Shown here: one piece after another, positions 15,465-24,473 of the stretch
How the letters are laid out: every line of letters starts with the position of its first letter
Position numbering within the stretch: position 1 is the stretch's first letter
From: Lachnospiraceae bacterium
GTDB taxonomy: Bacteria > Bacillota > Clostridia > Lachnospirales > Lachnospiraceae
NCBI GenBank assembly: GCA_017633935.1
Contig: JAGBOJ010000098.1
Coordinates: 1 to 33,708, forward strand
DNA length: 33,708 nt
Reading direction: 5' to 3'
Position numbers and translations under genes: made by a program
The notes under the pieces: generated by a model
Told to the model about the DNA's origin: nothing
What the model saw: the letters and a program-made list of their open reading frames with translations, nothing else
Databases searched by the model: none

Positions 15465-15986
15465 ATGAGTGAGACAACAGCAGTAGTTATGGGAAATCAG
15501 GGAAATGAGCAGGCAGGGGCGCAGGGAGTGAACACATCGATCCCGGCGCAGATAAACGCAAATGTGGATACGAAGGATATCGAGCTTATGCTGCAGACCC
15601 TTGTCAAGACCAATAAAAAGCAGGTCAGATGGGCAAGAACCGCGGGTATATTTATGATACTGCTCTTTGTGGTCATCGGAGGAGCGCTGTTCATACTGAT
15701 ACCGCAGGTCACACATACACTTTCAAATATAAACGCGGCTGTACAGCAGGCAAACGATATTCTTGTACAGGCTGAGGATTCCTTAAAGGATATCAATGAT
15801 ATGAGCGCAAGCCTTACCACTACGAGCGACCAGTTAAGCACCATGATCTCACAGAATTCGGAGGCTCTTGCAAGCTCCATCTCACAGATCGAATCCATCG
15901 ACTTTGAGGGATTAAATGCGGCAATAGCCGATCTTGAGACGACAGTAGGACCTCTTGCCAACTTTATGAGCAGGTTCAACAGGTGA
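15465..15986 (+). CDS. Uncharacterised single-pass membrane protein with coiled coil
   Basis: A 173-aa protein with a polar, Gln/Asn-rich N-terminus (1-50), a basic patch (KKQVRWAR) before one membrane helix at about 58-80, and then a long heptad-like Ser/Thr/Asn-rich helix (about 85-160) without Lys-rich character. It resembles methyl-accepting or DUF948-like coiled-coil segments in appearance only. By the basic patch, the N-terminus should be cytoplasmic and the coiled coil outside. AAGGAGG sits 7 bases before the ATG, one of the strongest ribosome sites in the window, which suggests high expression. Function unknown. Confidence 0.75.
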   Translation: MSETTAVVMGNQGNEQAGAQGVNTSIPAQINANVDTKDIELMLQTLVKTNKKQVRWARTAGIFMILLFVVIGGALFILIPQVTHTLSNINAAVQQANDILVQAEDSLKDINDMSASLTTTSDQLSTMISQNSEALASSISQIESIDFEGLNAAIADLETTVGPLANFMSRFNR

Positions 15987-16000
15987 TATAAAACCGTAAT

Positions 16001-19000
16001 ATGATAAAAATACTAAGGGGTCCTGCAGGGGCAGGCAAAAGCCGCAGCCTCTACAGGACCGTTTTAAATCTATCCTCAAAAAATAAAGACAGAAACCATA
16101 TCCTTTGCGTGCCCGAACAGTTTACTCTTTCCGCGATGAGGCTCATCATGGAAATGAGCGAAAACAAGGGGATGTTAAATATCGATGTCCTCAGCTTTAA
16201 CAGGCTCTCCTACAGGATTTTTTCCGATACCGGCTCAGACAGGTTCAGGCTCCTTGACGATACCGCAAAAAATCTGATTATCAGGCATATAGCCAGCGAA
16301 AAAAGGGACGAGCTTACCGTGTTCGGACCGAATTTAAGGAAGCAGGGCTATATAAGCTGCGTAAAATCCGCATTGTCGGAGCTTATGCAGTACGGCTGCA
16401 GTGTATCGGATGTGGAGGATATGATCCGTGCCGCCGAAGAAAAAGAGCCCTATCTTGCCTGCAAGTTAAGAGATACCCGCATTATTTACGCCGAATTTTT
16501 AAAGAGACTCGGAAACGAATATGCCACCGTGGAGGACCTGTATAACAGGGCTGCCTTAAAAGCTCCGGAGGCCGGATTTTTAAGAAAGGCCGTGATATGC
16601 TTTGACGGCTTTACGGGTTTTACACCTGTCCAGTATGAGCTTATAAAAAGCCTGTATGAAATATCTGAGGATATCTATGTCACCGTGACAGATGACGGGA
16701 GCGGAAACCCTCTCTTTTCCCCCGGAAGCGGGACGATAGATAAGCTTGCAAAATTAAGCGGTGGCGATATTAGGGTCATTGACGTAAATGACCTTAATAT
16801 AATGCGGCATATAAACGATCCCGTATTTACCTTTCTGGGAGAGAACATATTCAGGAGAAATAAGAGGAGCATAAGGCAGGAAGGCAGGATAAGGATAGTA
16901 AGGGCAAAGAATATAAGGGAAGAGACAAAGGCAGTCTTTACAAGGATACGGGAGCTTACGGCAAATGAGGGCCTAAGATATTCGGATATCGCCATCATCC
17001 TCGGGAATATGGGAGAATATACGGATATACTGAAAAAAGAGGCTATGCGCTGCAATGTGCCCTTATATGCGGATGAGGCAAGAGGGATCGAATTTGACCC
17101 CTTTGCGCAGCTTATAAGGGATGCGATCGCCTGTGTCAGGGAGGATATGACCTATGGCTCGGTCTTTAATTTTCTGCGCACATATCTTGCCGGACCTGAC
17201 AGGCAGGATATCGATCTGGCGGAAAATTACATAAGGGCATTTAACATAAGGGGAATGAAAAAGTATTCCGCTCCGTTTAAATATTCCTATAAGGGTATCA
17301 GGGCGGAAGAGATCGAGGCGGCGGAGCTTGTAAGGAAGAGGGTATATGATCTTTTAAAGCCTCTTTACGATATCAGAAACGGTGCAACGGTAAGGGAGTA
17401 TACCACGGCTTTATATGAGCTCGGGATAAAGCTTGGGATAGAGGAAAAAACGCGGGAACTGTCATACAGGTCTGAAGAAGCCGGCGACAGTGTAAGAAAG
17501 ATGGAGTTTGACCAGGTCTACGGTCTTATAATGGAGCTTTATGACAGTCTGGTATCACTTATGGGTGATGAAAGGATGGATATAGAGGAATACTCAGGAA
17601 TGATCGATGCGGGGCTGTCGGAGATAAGGGTAGGGACTCTGCCGCCGTCAAACGACTGTGTCATGGCGGGAGACCTTACGAGGAGCCGTTTTAACGATAT
17701 AAAGGTCCTTTTTATAATGGGACTGTGTGAAGGCAATATCCCGGATCAGGGGTCAAACGGAGGGATCATCTCCGATATGGACAGGCAGTTTTTAAAAAAG
17801 GGAGATTTTGAGCTTGCGCCCACTGCCGAGGAAAAAACCGATACATCGAAGTTTTATTATTATATGAACATATTAAAGCCCGTGAAGGAGCTTATTTTAT
17901 CATATCCCGAAAACGGGGAGGACGGCACGGTAAAAAGACCGTCGTTTTTCTTAAAGGAAACAAAGAAACTCTTCGAGGATATAAAAATCGAAGAAGGGCT
18001 CAACTCACAGAAGATTTTCGATGCTTCCGATGCGCTTATAAGCTTTTGTGAAAAAATAGGGGAAGAGGATGAAGCATATCTTCTTTTCAGGGCTCTGGGA
18101 GAAAATAGGGATACTCTGAATATAATAGATTCGCATTTTAAGACAGGGACAGATGTGCTTTCAAGGGAAGCGGCAAAGGCCTTATATGAAAATAAAGCAG
18201 GAGAGTCCGCGACAGAGCTTGAAAAATACGCGGCCTGCGCATATGCCCATTATCTTCAGTACGGACTCGGGTTAAGGGAAAGACTGGATTTTGAATTTGA
18301 AGCCCGGGATATAGGAACCTTTCTGCATGAGGTGCTTAAAAATTATTCCCTTGCCTTAAAGGATAACGGCCTTTCATTTGCCGGGGTGGACGATGCCTTG
18401 TCGGATAAGTACTTAAGCGAGGCACTTGAGGCTTCGGGGAATGAAAAGCTTTTAAGACTCTTTGAGAGCAGCGGAAGAAACGCCTATATGAAAAAGAGAG
18501 TCACTCGTATAGCAAAAAGGACGGTCGATACATTAAGATTTCAGATAAAGGAGGGCGCCTTTAAGCCGGCAGCCTTTGAAAAGAGCTTCAGCACTCACGG
18601 ACTTAAGGGATTTATCGACAGGGTGGATAAGGCCGAGGACGGGCAGGAGATATATCTTGATATAATCGATTATAAATCCGGAAATAAGAGCTTTGACAGG
18701 GACAGGATCTATTACGGACTTGACCTCCAGCTCGTTATATATATGAATGCCGCAATGGAGGCTGAGATCGCATCAGATGGCATGGATAAGGATAAGGTCC
18801 ATCCGGCGGGCTTTTTTTACTATCATATAGACGATCCGTTGGTGGACAGTGCAAAGGGGGCGGATGATGATGAGATATTATCAAAGCTTCACGGGGAGCT
18901 TAAGCTGAGGGGGATCGTAAACTCCGACAGAAGGGTATGGAAGCTTTTTGACAGAGGGATAGAAGAAAGGGGGAGATCTGCGGTCATACCCCTTGCAGTA

Positions 19001-19228
19001 AAAAAGGACGGGGAGCCGGATGCGTATTCCGTAACAGCCTCCGAGGAGGAGCTTAAAGAAATGATGTCGCATACCATGGAGCTTGCAGATAGCTTTAAGG
19101 AGGCGATAAAAGCCGGGGACATAAGGAAGGAGCCTTATGAGCTTGACGGCAAAACGGCCTGTGATCTCTGCGGTTATGTATCAATCTGTGATATGGGAAA
19201 AAGAAGGAAGTTAAAAAAGAACCGGTAA
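16001..19228 (+). CDS. addB: ATP-dependent helicase/deoxyribonuclease subunit B
   Basis: Partner of AddA in the double-strand-break resection complex that prepares ends for RecA. A Walker A motif GPAGAGKS is at 7-14. The C-terminal RecB-like nuclease domain has D890-Y-K892 (IIDYKSG). The four cysteines of the AddB iron-sulfur cluster are present with family spacing: C746 (YAACAYAHYLQYGL) and C1054-x2-C1057-x5-C1063 near the C-terminus. The length of 1075 aa is close to other clostridial AddB proteins. There is no strong Shine-Dalgarno sequence before the ATG (an AGGTGA is about 14 bases away). The addA start lies one base after the stop, so the two subunits are probably made together. Confidence 0.95.
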   Translation: MIKILRGPAGAGKSRSLYRTVLNLSSKNKDRNHILCVPEQFTLSAMRLIMEMSENKGMLNIDVLSFNRLSYRIFSDTGSDRFRLLDDTAKNLIIRHIASEKRDELTVFGPNLRKQGYISCVKSALSELMQYGCSVSDVEDMIRAAEEKEPYLACKLRDTRIIYAEFLKRLGNEYATVEDLYNRAALKAPEAGFLRKAVICFDGFTGFTPVQYELIKSLYEISEDIYVTVTDDGSGNPLFSPGSGTIDKLAKLSGGDIRVIDVNDLNIMRHINDPVFTFLGENIFRRNKRSIRQEGRIRIVRAKNIREETKAVFTRIRELTANEGLRYSDIAIILGNMGEYTDILKKEAMRCNVPLYADEARGIEFDPFAQLIRDAIACVREDMTYGSVFNFLRTYLAGPDRQDIDLAENYIRAFNIRGMKKYSAPFKYSYKGIRAEEIEAAELVRKRVYDLLKPLYDIRNGATVREYTTALYELGIKLGIEEKTRELSYRSEEAGDSVRKMEFDQVYGLIMELYDSLVSLMGDERMDIEEYSGMIDAGLSEIRVGTLPPSNDCVMAGDLTRSRFNDIKVLFIMGLCEGNIPDQGSNGGIISDMDRQFLKKGDFELAPTAEEKTDTSKFYYYMNILKPVKELILSYPENGEDGTVKRPSFFLKETKKLFEDIKIEEGLNSQKIFDASDALISFCEKIGEEDEAYLLFRALGENRDTLNIIDSHFKTGTDVLSREAAKALYENKAGESATELEKYAACAYAHYLQYGLGLRERLDFEFEARDIGTFLHEVLKNYSLALKDNGLSFAGVDDALSDKYLSEALEASGNEKLLRLFESSGRNAYMKKRVTRIAKRTVDTLRFQIKEGAFKPAAFEKSFSTHGLKGFIDRVDKAEDGQEIYLDIIDYKSGNKSFDRDRIYYGLDLQLVIYMNAAMEAEIASDGMDKDKVHPAGFFYYHIDDPLVDSAKGADDDEILSKLHGELKLRGIVNSDRRVWKLFDRGIEERGRSAVIPLAVKKDGEPDAYSVTASEEELKEMMSHTMELADSFKEAIKAGDIRKEPYELDGKTACDLCGYVSICDMGKRRKLKKNR

Positions 19229-19229
19229 T

Positions 19230-22200
19230 ATGGAATTTACGGCGGAGCAGAAAAGAGTAATAGATATAAGGGATAAAAATGTCCTTGTTTCGGCAGCGGC
19301 AGGCTCGGGAAAGACTGCCGTTATCGTAGAGCGCGTCACGGGACTTGTGATAAAGGACGGCTTAAACATTTCCGAAATGCTCATCGTCACCTTTACCAAG
19401 GCAGCAGCAGAGGAGATGAGGGGCAGGATCAGGGATGCGTTTGAACTAAAGCTTGAAGGCACCGATACGGATGATCCTGCATATGCACATATTGAAAGGC
19501 AGCTTACGCTTATCTTTCAGGCACCGATAATGACGATAGACAGCTTCTGCCTTGAGCTGATAAGAAATAATTTTAATATCTGCGGGATCGATCCCTCATT
19601 TCGGGTGGCAGATGAAGGTGAGCTTAAGATGCTCAGAGCCGATGTGATGGATGAGCTTATGGACAGGCATTATGACGGTGAGGCGGAAGAGGACTTTTAT
19701 TCGTTTCTTGAGAGATTTTCGGTAAAAAAATCTGATGAGGATGTTACGGGCTCGATAGAGCAGCTCTATGATTTTGCGGACAGCCGCCCCGACCCTGAGG
19801 GTTTTTTGGAAGGGATAACAGGGCAGTATCGGATAAATGATACAAATGACCTTGAAAAAAACAGTGTGATACTCTTTATGGAGGAGCTGGCAAAAAGTAA
19901 GCTCAAAGCGTGCATTAAGGCTCTTCAAAAGGCTATTGACACAGCCAGTGAGATATCGGGTCCTTCAGCATATATACCGGTGCTTGAAGACGATCTTTCG
20001 ATGCTTACTGCGATAAAGGATGTGACGGGCTTTAGCGGGCTTAAAGAAAGCTTTAACTCCCTCAGCTTTAAGAAGCTTCCTTCAAAAAAGAATGAGGGTG
20101 AAGACCCGGCCTTAAGGGAAAAGGCAAAGAACTTAAGAAACAGCGTAAAAAAGAGTATAGATAACATTAATCAGAGGTATTTTTCGGCATCTGCAGATGA
20201 GATCGCAGAGGAATTCAGGCTTTCAGAGAAGGATGCAAAAATGCTTTCAATCCTTACTCTTGAATTTATGCGTGATTTTAAGGAGGCAAAAGCAAAAAAA
20301 GGGATAGTGGACTTTTCCGATATTGAACATATGGCTCTTGAAATATTAAAAAATGATGAGGTAAGGGAAAGATATACATCTCTTTTCAGGGAGATAATAA
20401 TAGACGAGTATCAGGACAGCAACCGCATTCAGGAGGAGATATTCAAGAGCATATCAAACGGACGGGATTATTTCTGCGTGGGTGATGTAAAGCAGAGTAT
20501 ATACAGCTTCCGTGATGCCTGCCCGGAGCTTTTTACGGATAAATACGAAAGATACAGAACCGATACCGTAAATGAAGGGGAGCTTTTACTGCTTTCAAAA
20601 AATTTCAGAAGCAGGCAGTCGGTGCTTTCATCGGTAAACGGCGTTTTTAAGAATATAATGAGCAGGGATGCGGGCGGGGTTGAATATGATGAGGCCGCAT
20701 ATCTGAATTTCGGCGGGGTTTACACCCGGAATATCTCCGGTGATGAGACAGAGTATATTCTTGCGGGCTTGGGGAATGATGAGAATGTAAAGGACAATGA
20801 AGCCGAAGCTATAGCGGTGGCCGAAAGGATAAAGGAATTAGTCGGCAGCTGCGATATAGAGGATAAAAAAACGCACGCGATACGGAAGTGCGGATACGGG
20901 GATATCGTTATTTTAATGAGGGCATTAAAGGGCAGGGGAGAGGACTTTATGAACATACTCATGCAAAGAGGGATTCCTGCAAATGTGGATTCAAGGAGCG
21001 GATATCTTCTTTCGGATGAGATACGGGATGTGATAAATTTCTTAAGCTGTATAGATAACCCCATACAGGATATCCCTCTTGCGGGTACGTTATTAAGCCT
21101 TTTCGGAGGGCTTGACGAAAGTGAGCTTGCACTTATAAAGGCTTCATCGCCGGATGAAAATCTCTATTTTGCGCTAAAGCAGGCACTGACGGATAAAAAT
21201 ACGGGAGAAGAGCTTAAGGATAAGGCAGGGAGCTTTCTTTTAAAGCTTGAAGCATACAGGGATATGTCATCCTATATTTCCGTATATGAGCTTATCTCAA
21301 GGATAATAACGGATCATAAATACGATACCTGTGTAAGGGCGATGAGCGAGGGCAGTATGAGGCTTGATAACTTAAATATGCTGCTTTACAGGGCATCGGA
21401 ATTTGAAAAGACTTCCTTTAAGGGGCTGTTCAGGTTCATCCGTTATATAGAATACATGAAAAAATACGAGGTGGATTTTTCGGGCGGAGCCATGGCAGAG
21501 GGAAGGGATGCGGTACGGATCATGAGCATCCATCACTCAAAGGGACTTGAATTTCCCGTGGTCTTTGTGTGCGGTATGCACAGACAGTTTAATAACAGCG
21601 ATCTTAAGGGGAGGCTTCTTGTGGATGATAAGCTGGGCGCGGGAATGGACATAATAGATACCGGAAAGAGGACCAGACGCAGGACACTTATAAAAAATGT
21701 GATAGCAGACAGAAAGAGGCTGTCCGCCTTCGGCGAGGAGTTAAGAGTCCTCTATGTTGCCATGACAAGGGCGGAGCAGAAGCTTATCCTTACGGGGGTG
21801 ACAAAAGGAGAGCCTCTTGGCGAAGATGAGGTAAGATGTGCCGCAAAGCTTCCGGCATCACCGGAGGAGGGATCTTCTTACGGAGCGCTGATCGATTATG
21901 CGCTTGATGCGGATGAAGGGCTTGATAAGATCATAAAAAGAAGATATGTCGATATCGGAAGCCTGATAATAAACGAGATAGGAGAGCAGGCGGATAAGAG
22001 CTTTGAAAAGGATGATTTTTTCCTGAAGGCATCATTGGTAAGTGAGGAAAGGACAGAGCAGTTAAGGAAGGTCATTACGGAAAAAACAAATGCAGAAAGC
22101 AGGAGATCCTCGCCGGATAAGCTTTCCGTGTCATTCCTTAAGCATGAAGCGATGGAGGAAAAGGGAGTTGAGATAGAAGCGCTGAATGAGGAAAGGGTAT

Positions 22201-22766
22201 CTTATGTGCCGGGCTTTATATCGGGATCGGAATTTAACCCTAAAAGTCCGGTGAAGGGCGCAATAAGAGGAACGGCCTATCATACCGTATTTGAAAGGAT
22301 CGATTTTATAAAAGCATCCTCAAAGGAGGGGGCAGGGGAATTTATAAAAGACCTTGTGCATACGGGAAGGCTTACCGGGGATGAGGCAAAAATGATCGCT
22401 CCGGAGGACATAGCCGCTTTTGTCAACAGTCCCCTTGGAAAAAGAATGTACGAAGCCGAAAAGAAGGGGAAGCTTTATAAGGAACAGCCCTTTGTGATAC
22501 TCGTTCCGGCAAATGAGATAAACAGCAGTTACTCTCCCGATGAGACCGTCATGGTTCAGGGGATAATCGATGCCTACTTTGAAGAGGACGGAAGGATCAT
22601 CATAACGGATTATAAAACGGACAGGGTAAAGACGGCAGATGAGCTTATAAACAGATATAAGGCGCAGCTTGACTACTACGCCAAAGCCATAAGGCAGCTT
22701 ACGGAAAAGGAGGTAGCCGAAGAGATCCTGTATTCGGTTACCTTGGGCGAGATAATAAACATCTGA
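19230..22766 (+). CDS. addA: ATP-dependent helicase/nuclease subunit A
   Basis: UvrD-type helicase and nuclease subunit of AddAB. Walker A is SAAAGSGKT at 21-29, Walker B is IIIDEYQDS with D392-E393, and GDVKQSIYSFRDA lies in helicase motif III. Motif VI reads LRVLYVAMTRAEQKL. The C-terminal nuclease domain has GTAYHTVFE and D1127-Y-K1129 (ITDYKTDR), so both AddA and AddB nuclease centres look intact. At 1178 aa it is typical. It is followed by 32 bases ending in a strong ribosome site for the next gene, with no terminator seen. Confidence 0.97.
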   Translation: MEFTAEQKRVIDIRDKNVLVSAAAGSGKTAVIVERVTGLVIKDGLNISEMLIVTFTKAAAEEMRGRIRDAFELKLEGTDTDDPAYAHIERQLTLIFQAPIMTIDSFCLELIRNNFNICGIDPSFRVADEGELKMLRADVMDELMDRHYDGEAEEDFYSFLERFSVKKSDEDVTGSIEQLYDFADSRPDPEGFLEGITGQYRINDTNDLEKNSVILFMEELAKSKLKACIKALQKAIDTASEISGPSAYIPVLEDDLSMLTAIKDVTGFSGLKESFNSLSFKKLPSKKNEGEDPALREKAKNLRNSVKKSIDNINQRYFSASADEIAEEFRLSEKDAKMLSILTLEFMRDFKEAKAKKGIVDFSDIEHMALEILKNDEVRERYTSLFREIIIDEYQDSNRIQEEIFKSISNGRDYFCVGDVKQSIYSFRDACPELFTDKYERYRTDTVNEGELLLLSKNFRSRQSVLSSVNGVFKNIMSRDAGGVEYDEAAYLNFGGVYTRNISGDETEYILAGLGNDENVKDNEAEAIAVAERIKELVGSCDIEDKKTHAIRKCGYGDIVILMRALKGRGEDFMNILMQRGIPANVDSRSGYLLSDEIRDVINFLSCIDNPIQDIPLAGTLLSLFGGLDESELALIKASSPDENLYFALKQALTDKNTGEELKDKAGSFLLKLEAYRDMSSYISVYELISRIITDHKYDTCVRAMSEGSMRLDNLNMLLYRASEFEKTSFKGLFRFIRYIEYMKKYEVDFSGGAMAEGRDAVRIMSIHHSKGLEFPVVFVCGMHRQFNNSDLKGRLLVDDKLGAGMDIIDTGKRTRRRTLIKNVIADRKRLSAFGEELRVLYVAMTRAEQKLILTGVTKGEPLGEDEVRCAAKLPASPEEGSSYGALIDYALDADEGLDKIIKRRYVDIGSLIINEIGEQADKSFEKDDFFLKASLVSEERTEQLRKVITEKTNAESRRSSPDKLSVSFLKHEAMEEKGVEIEALNEERVSYVPGFISGSEFNPKSPVKGAIRGTAYHTVFERIDFIKASSKEGAGEFIKDLVHTGRLTGDEAKMIAPEDIAAFVNSPLGKRMYEAEKKGKLYKEQPFVILVPANEINSSYSPDETVMVQGIIDAYFEEDGRIIITDYKTDRVKTADELINRYKAQLDYYAKAIRQLTEKEVAEEILYSVTLGEIINI

Positions 22767-22798
22767 TATGTCATAAATAAAAAAAGGAGGGGTAAAAA

Positions 22799-23554
22799 AT
22801 GTATCTGTTTGCGACGATTCCGGCGATAATACTTTTTATCGTGATATGGAGTCTTGATAACACAGAAAAAGAGCCGGCGGGACTTTTGATAAAGCTTTTT
22901 CTGGGCGGGGCACTTACGGTCATAAGTGCAGTGCTTGCCGGCCTTTTGGGGGATAAGCTTCTCGGGCTTTTTTATAAAGGGACGAAGCCGCTTTTATTTA
23001 TATTCATAGACAGCTTTATCTTTTCGGCACTTGTACAGGAGGCCGGCAAGTTTTTTGTGTTAAAGAGGATCACATGGAAAAACAGGGAATTTAATTATAC
23101 CTTTGACGGGGTGGTATATGCGGTGTCGGTATCGCTGGGATATACGGTGCTTGAAAACATAGTATATGCAGTGGCCGGCGGTGGAGACGCATCCATTATG
23201 AGGGTGATCCTGTCCGCAACGGGTCACATTCTTTTTGCCGTATTTATGGGATATTTTTACGGACTTGCAAGATATACCGGGGGAGCCGGTGATATAAAGG
23301 CTGAAAGAAGATATATTGCGGAAGCGTTTTTCGTGCCTGTTTTCTTAAACGGTTTTTACATATTCTGTCTTAAATGTGATAACATCGTATTTACCGTACT
23401 TTTAGCCGTATATGAGGTTATCCTTTTGGTTGTGGGAGTATGGCGGTTTATAATGTTATCAAGGGAGGATATGATCATTCCGGGCATGGAATGGACGACT
23501 CTTAAAGAAGACGATAAGACATGGGAGGTGGGAGACGATGAAGGTAAAATGTGA
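22799..23554 (+). CDS. PrsW-family intramembrane metalloprotease
   Basis: A 251-aa multi-helix membrane protein with the residues expected of PrsW-type glutamic metalloproteases: E81 in QEAGKFFVLK (the usual EExxK region; here the first Glu is Gln), E119-N120 in GYTVLENIVYA, and H143 in GHILFAVFMGYFYG. PrsW enzymes cut membrane anti-sigma factors or related proteins within the bilayer. The substrate here is unknown; no anti-sigma gene is visible, but the next gene overlaps by 17 bases and encodes a membrane protein that could be a partner or substrate. AGGAGGGG lies just before the ATG. Confidence 0.85.
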   Translation: MYLFATIPAIILFIVIWSLDNTEKEPAGLLIKLFLGGALTVISAVLAGLLGDKLLGLFYKGTKPLLFIFIDSFIFSALVQEAGKFFVLKRITWKNREFNYTFDGVVYAVSVSLGYTVLENIVYAVAGGGDASIMRVILSATGHILFAVFMGYFYGLARYTGGAGDIKAERRYIAEAFFVPVFLNGFYIFCLKCDNIVFTVLLAVYEVILLVVGVWRFIMLSREDMIIPGMEWTTLKEDDKTWEVGDDEGKM

Positions 23555-24383
23555 TTACTGCGGCCAGATGGTCGATGAAAACGAAAAGACCTGTCCCAAC
23601 TGCGGAGGCCCCATGCCCGTATCAAACCGTGTGGCGGGATCCCAGCCGAAAACCATTGAAGAACTTAAAAAATGGTATACCGATCATCATCTGCCTCCTG
23701 AGGAGACTACAAGGTTTTTTATCGGAAAGGATATAAAGGAGCCCAAAGCCTTCGGAATATATAAAGACGGAGCCGGGGATTTTATAGTATACAAAAATAA
23801 GGCTGACGGAGAAAGGGTAGTACGCTATCAGGGTAAGGATGAGGGCTATGCGGTAAATGAGCTTTACCAGAGACTGAAATCCGAGATAGCCGATCAGAAA
23901 GCAAACAACGGAAAGGGTAAAAATAAGGGCGGCAAAAAAAATGAAAAATCGGGACCGCTTGACTGGATCATAGCCTTTTTTGTACTGCCTTTTGTAAGTC
24001 CCTTTTTTGCCGGGATCTATATAATAATCGGACTGGTGATCTTTGCGTTATTCGATCATTCACCGTCACGGGGGTATTATAATTATAAAGGTAACGACTA
24101 TTATTATCAGGACTCAAGCTGGTATTATTACGATGCATCAAGCGATGCATGGTCTGTAGCGCCTAACGCGGATGAGCTTAACTCCGTGATAAATGACGAT
24201 ACATATAGTGATTATATGACCGATGACCATAGCGGAATGAGCTTTGAGGAAAGTAGCTGGTACGATTCCGGTACTTCGGATGACAGCTATGACTGGGACT
24301 CGGACAGCGATTGGGAAAGCTCAGACTGGGATTCGGGAGGCTCATGGGATTCGGGCAGCTCGGACTGGGATTCGGACTGGTAA
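23538..24383 (+). CDS. Zinc-ribbon membrane protein with Tyr-rich and Asp/Ser/Trp-rich tail
   Basis: A 281-aa protein without a recognised family name. The N-terminus has a zinc ribbon (C5-x2-C8, C19-x2-C22). Residues 37-115 form a small soluble domain, followed by a Lys/Gly/Asn-rich linker (121-137) and a hydrophobic segment at about 142-171 that may be one long or two short membrane helices. The rest is a tail with Tyr clusters (YYNYKGNDYYYQ) and, at 251-281, tandem SDW/SSDWDSG units. The start ATG at 23538 follows a GGTGGGAG ribosome site and overlaps the PrsW gene by 17 bases. Basic residues before the helix suggest that the zinc ribbon is cytoplasmic and the tail external. Confidence 0.75.
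   Translation: MKVKCDYCGQMVDENEKTCPNCGGPMPVSNRVAGSQPKTIEELKKWYTDHHLPPEETTRFFIGKDIKEPKAFGIYKDGAGDFIVYKNKADGERVVRYQGKDEGYAVNELYQRLKSEIADQKANNGKGKNKGGKKNEKSGPLDWIIAFFVLPFVSPFFAGIYIIIGLVIFALFDHSPSRGYYNYKGNDYYYQDSSWYYYDASSDAWSVAPNADELNSVINDDTYSDYMTDDHSGMSFEESSWYDSGTSDDSYDWDSDSDWESSDWDSGGSWDSGSSDWDSDW
24288..24380 (+). repeat. Tandem Asp/Ser/Trp-coding repeats
   Basis: The last 31 codons of the zinc-ribbon protein are built from degenerate copies of GACTGGGATTCGG, giving DWDS and SDWDSG units. The repetition shows at both DNA and protein levels and ends exactly at the stop codon. It looks like an expansion by slippage or duplication. Confidence 0.7.
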
Positions 24384-24408
24384 GGGAGAATATTTTCGCA
24401 TATCTCCC
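24384..24408 (+). other. Hairpin directly after the zinc-ribbon gene
   Basis: GGGAGA at 24384-24389 pairs with TCTCCC at 24403-24408. With one bulged A, the stem extends by TAT/ATA around a six-base loop. It begins one base after the stop codon. No T-tract follows, so it is not a classic intrinsic terminator; it may protect the 3' end of the upstream mRNA or attenuate readthrough. Confidence 0.4.
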
Positions 24409-24424
24409 AAAGTTGTAGTACAAT
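24395..24424 (+). promoter_or_regulatory. Candidate promoter for the amidase gene
   Basis: TACAAT at 24419-24424 is one base off the -10 consensus. TTCGCA at 24395-24400, 18 bases upstream, matches the -35 consensus at four of six positions. This lies in the 90-base gap before the amidase GTG and overlaps the hairpin, which would let the amidase be transcribed separately from the long upstream run. Confidence 0.35.
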
Positions 24425-24473
24425 GGAATGAGTGTGGGATCAGATTATGAACATATCCCGAGGGTGTGATACA

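Noticed and set aside
15253..15477. Poly-Ser frame on the - strand
   Set aside because: It is the antisense of the GAT/GAC/GAA acidic tail of the membrane protein at 14831-15442.
16001..22766. Considered whether addB/addA and neighbours form a defence island
   Set aside because: AddAB is a housekeeping repair complex in Firmicutes; both subunits look standard and there is no restriction, toxin-antitoxin or nuclease partner beside them.
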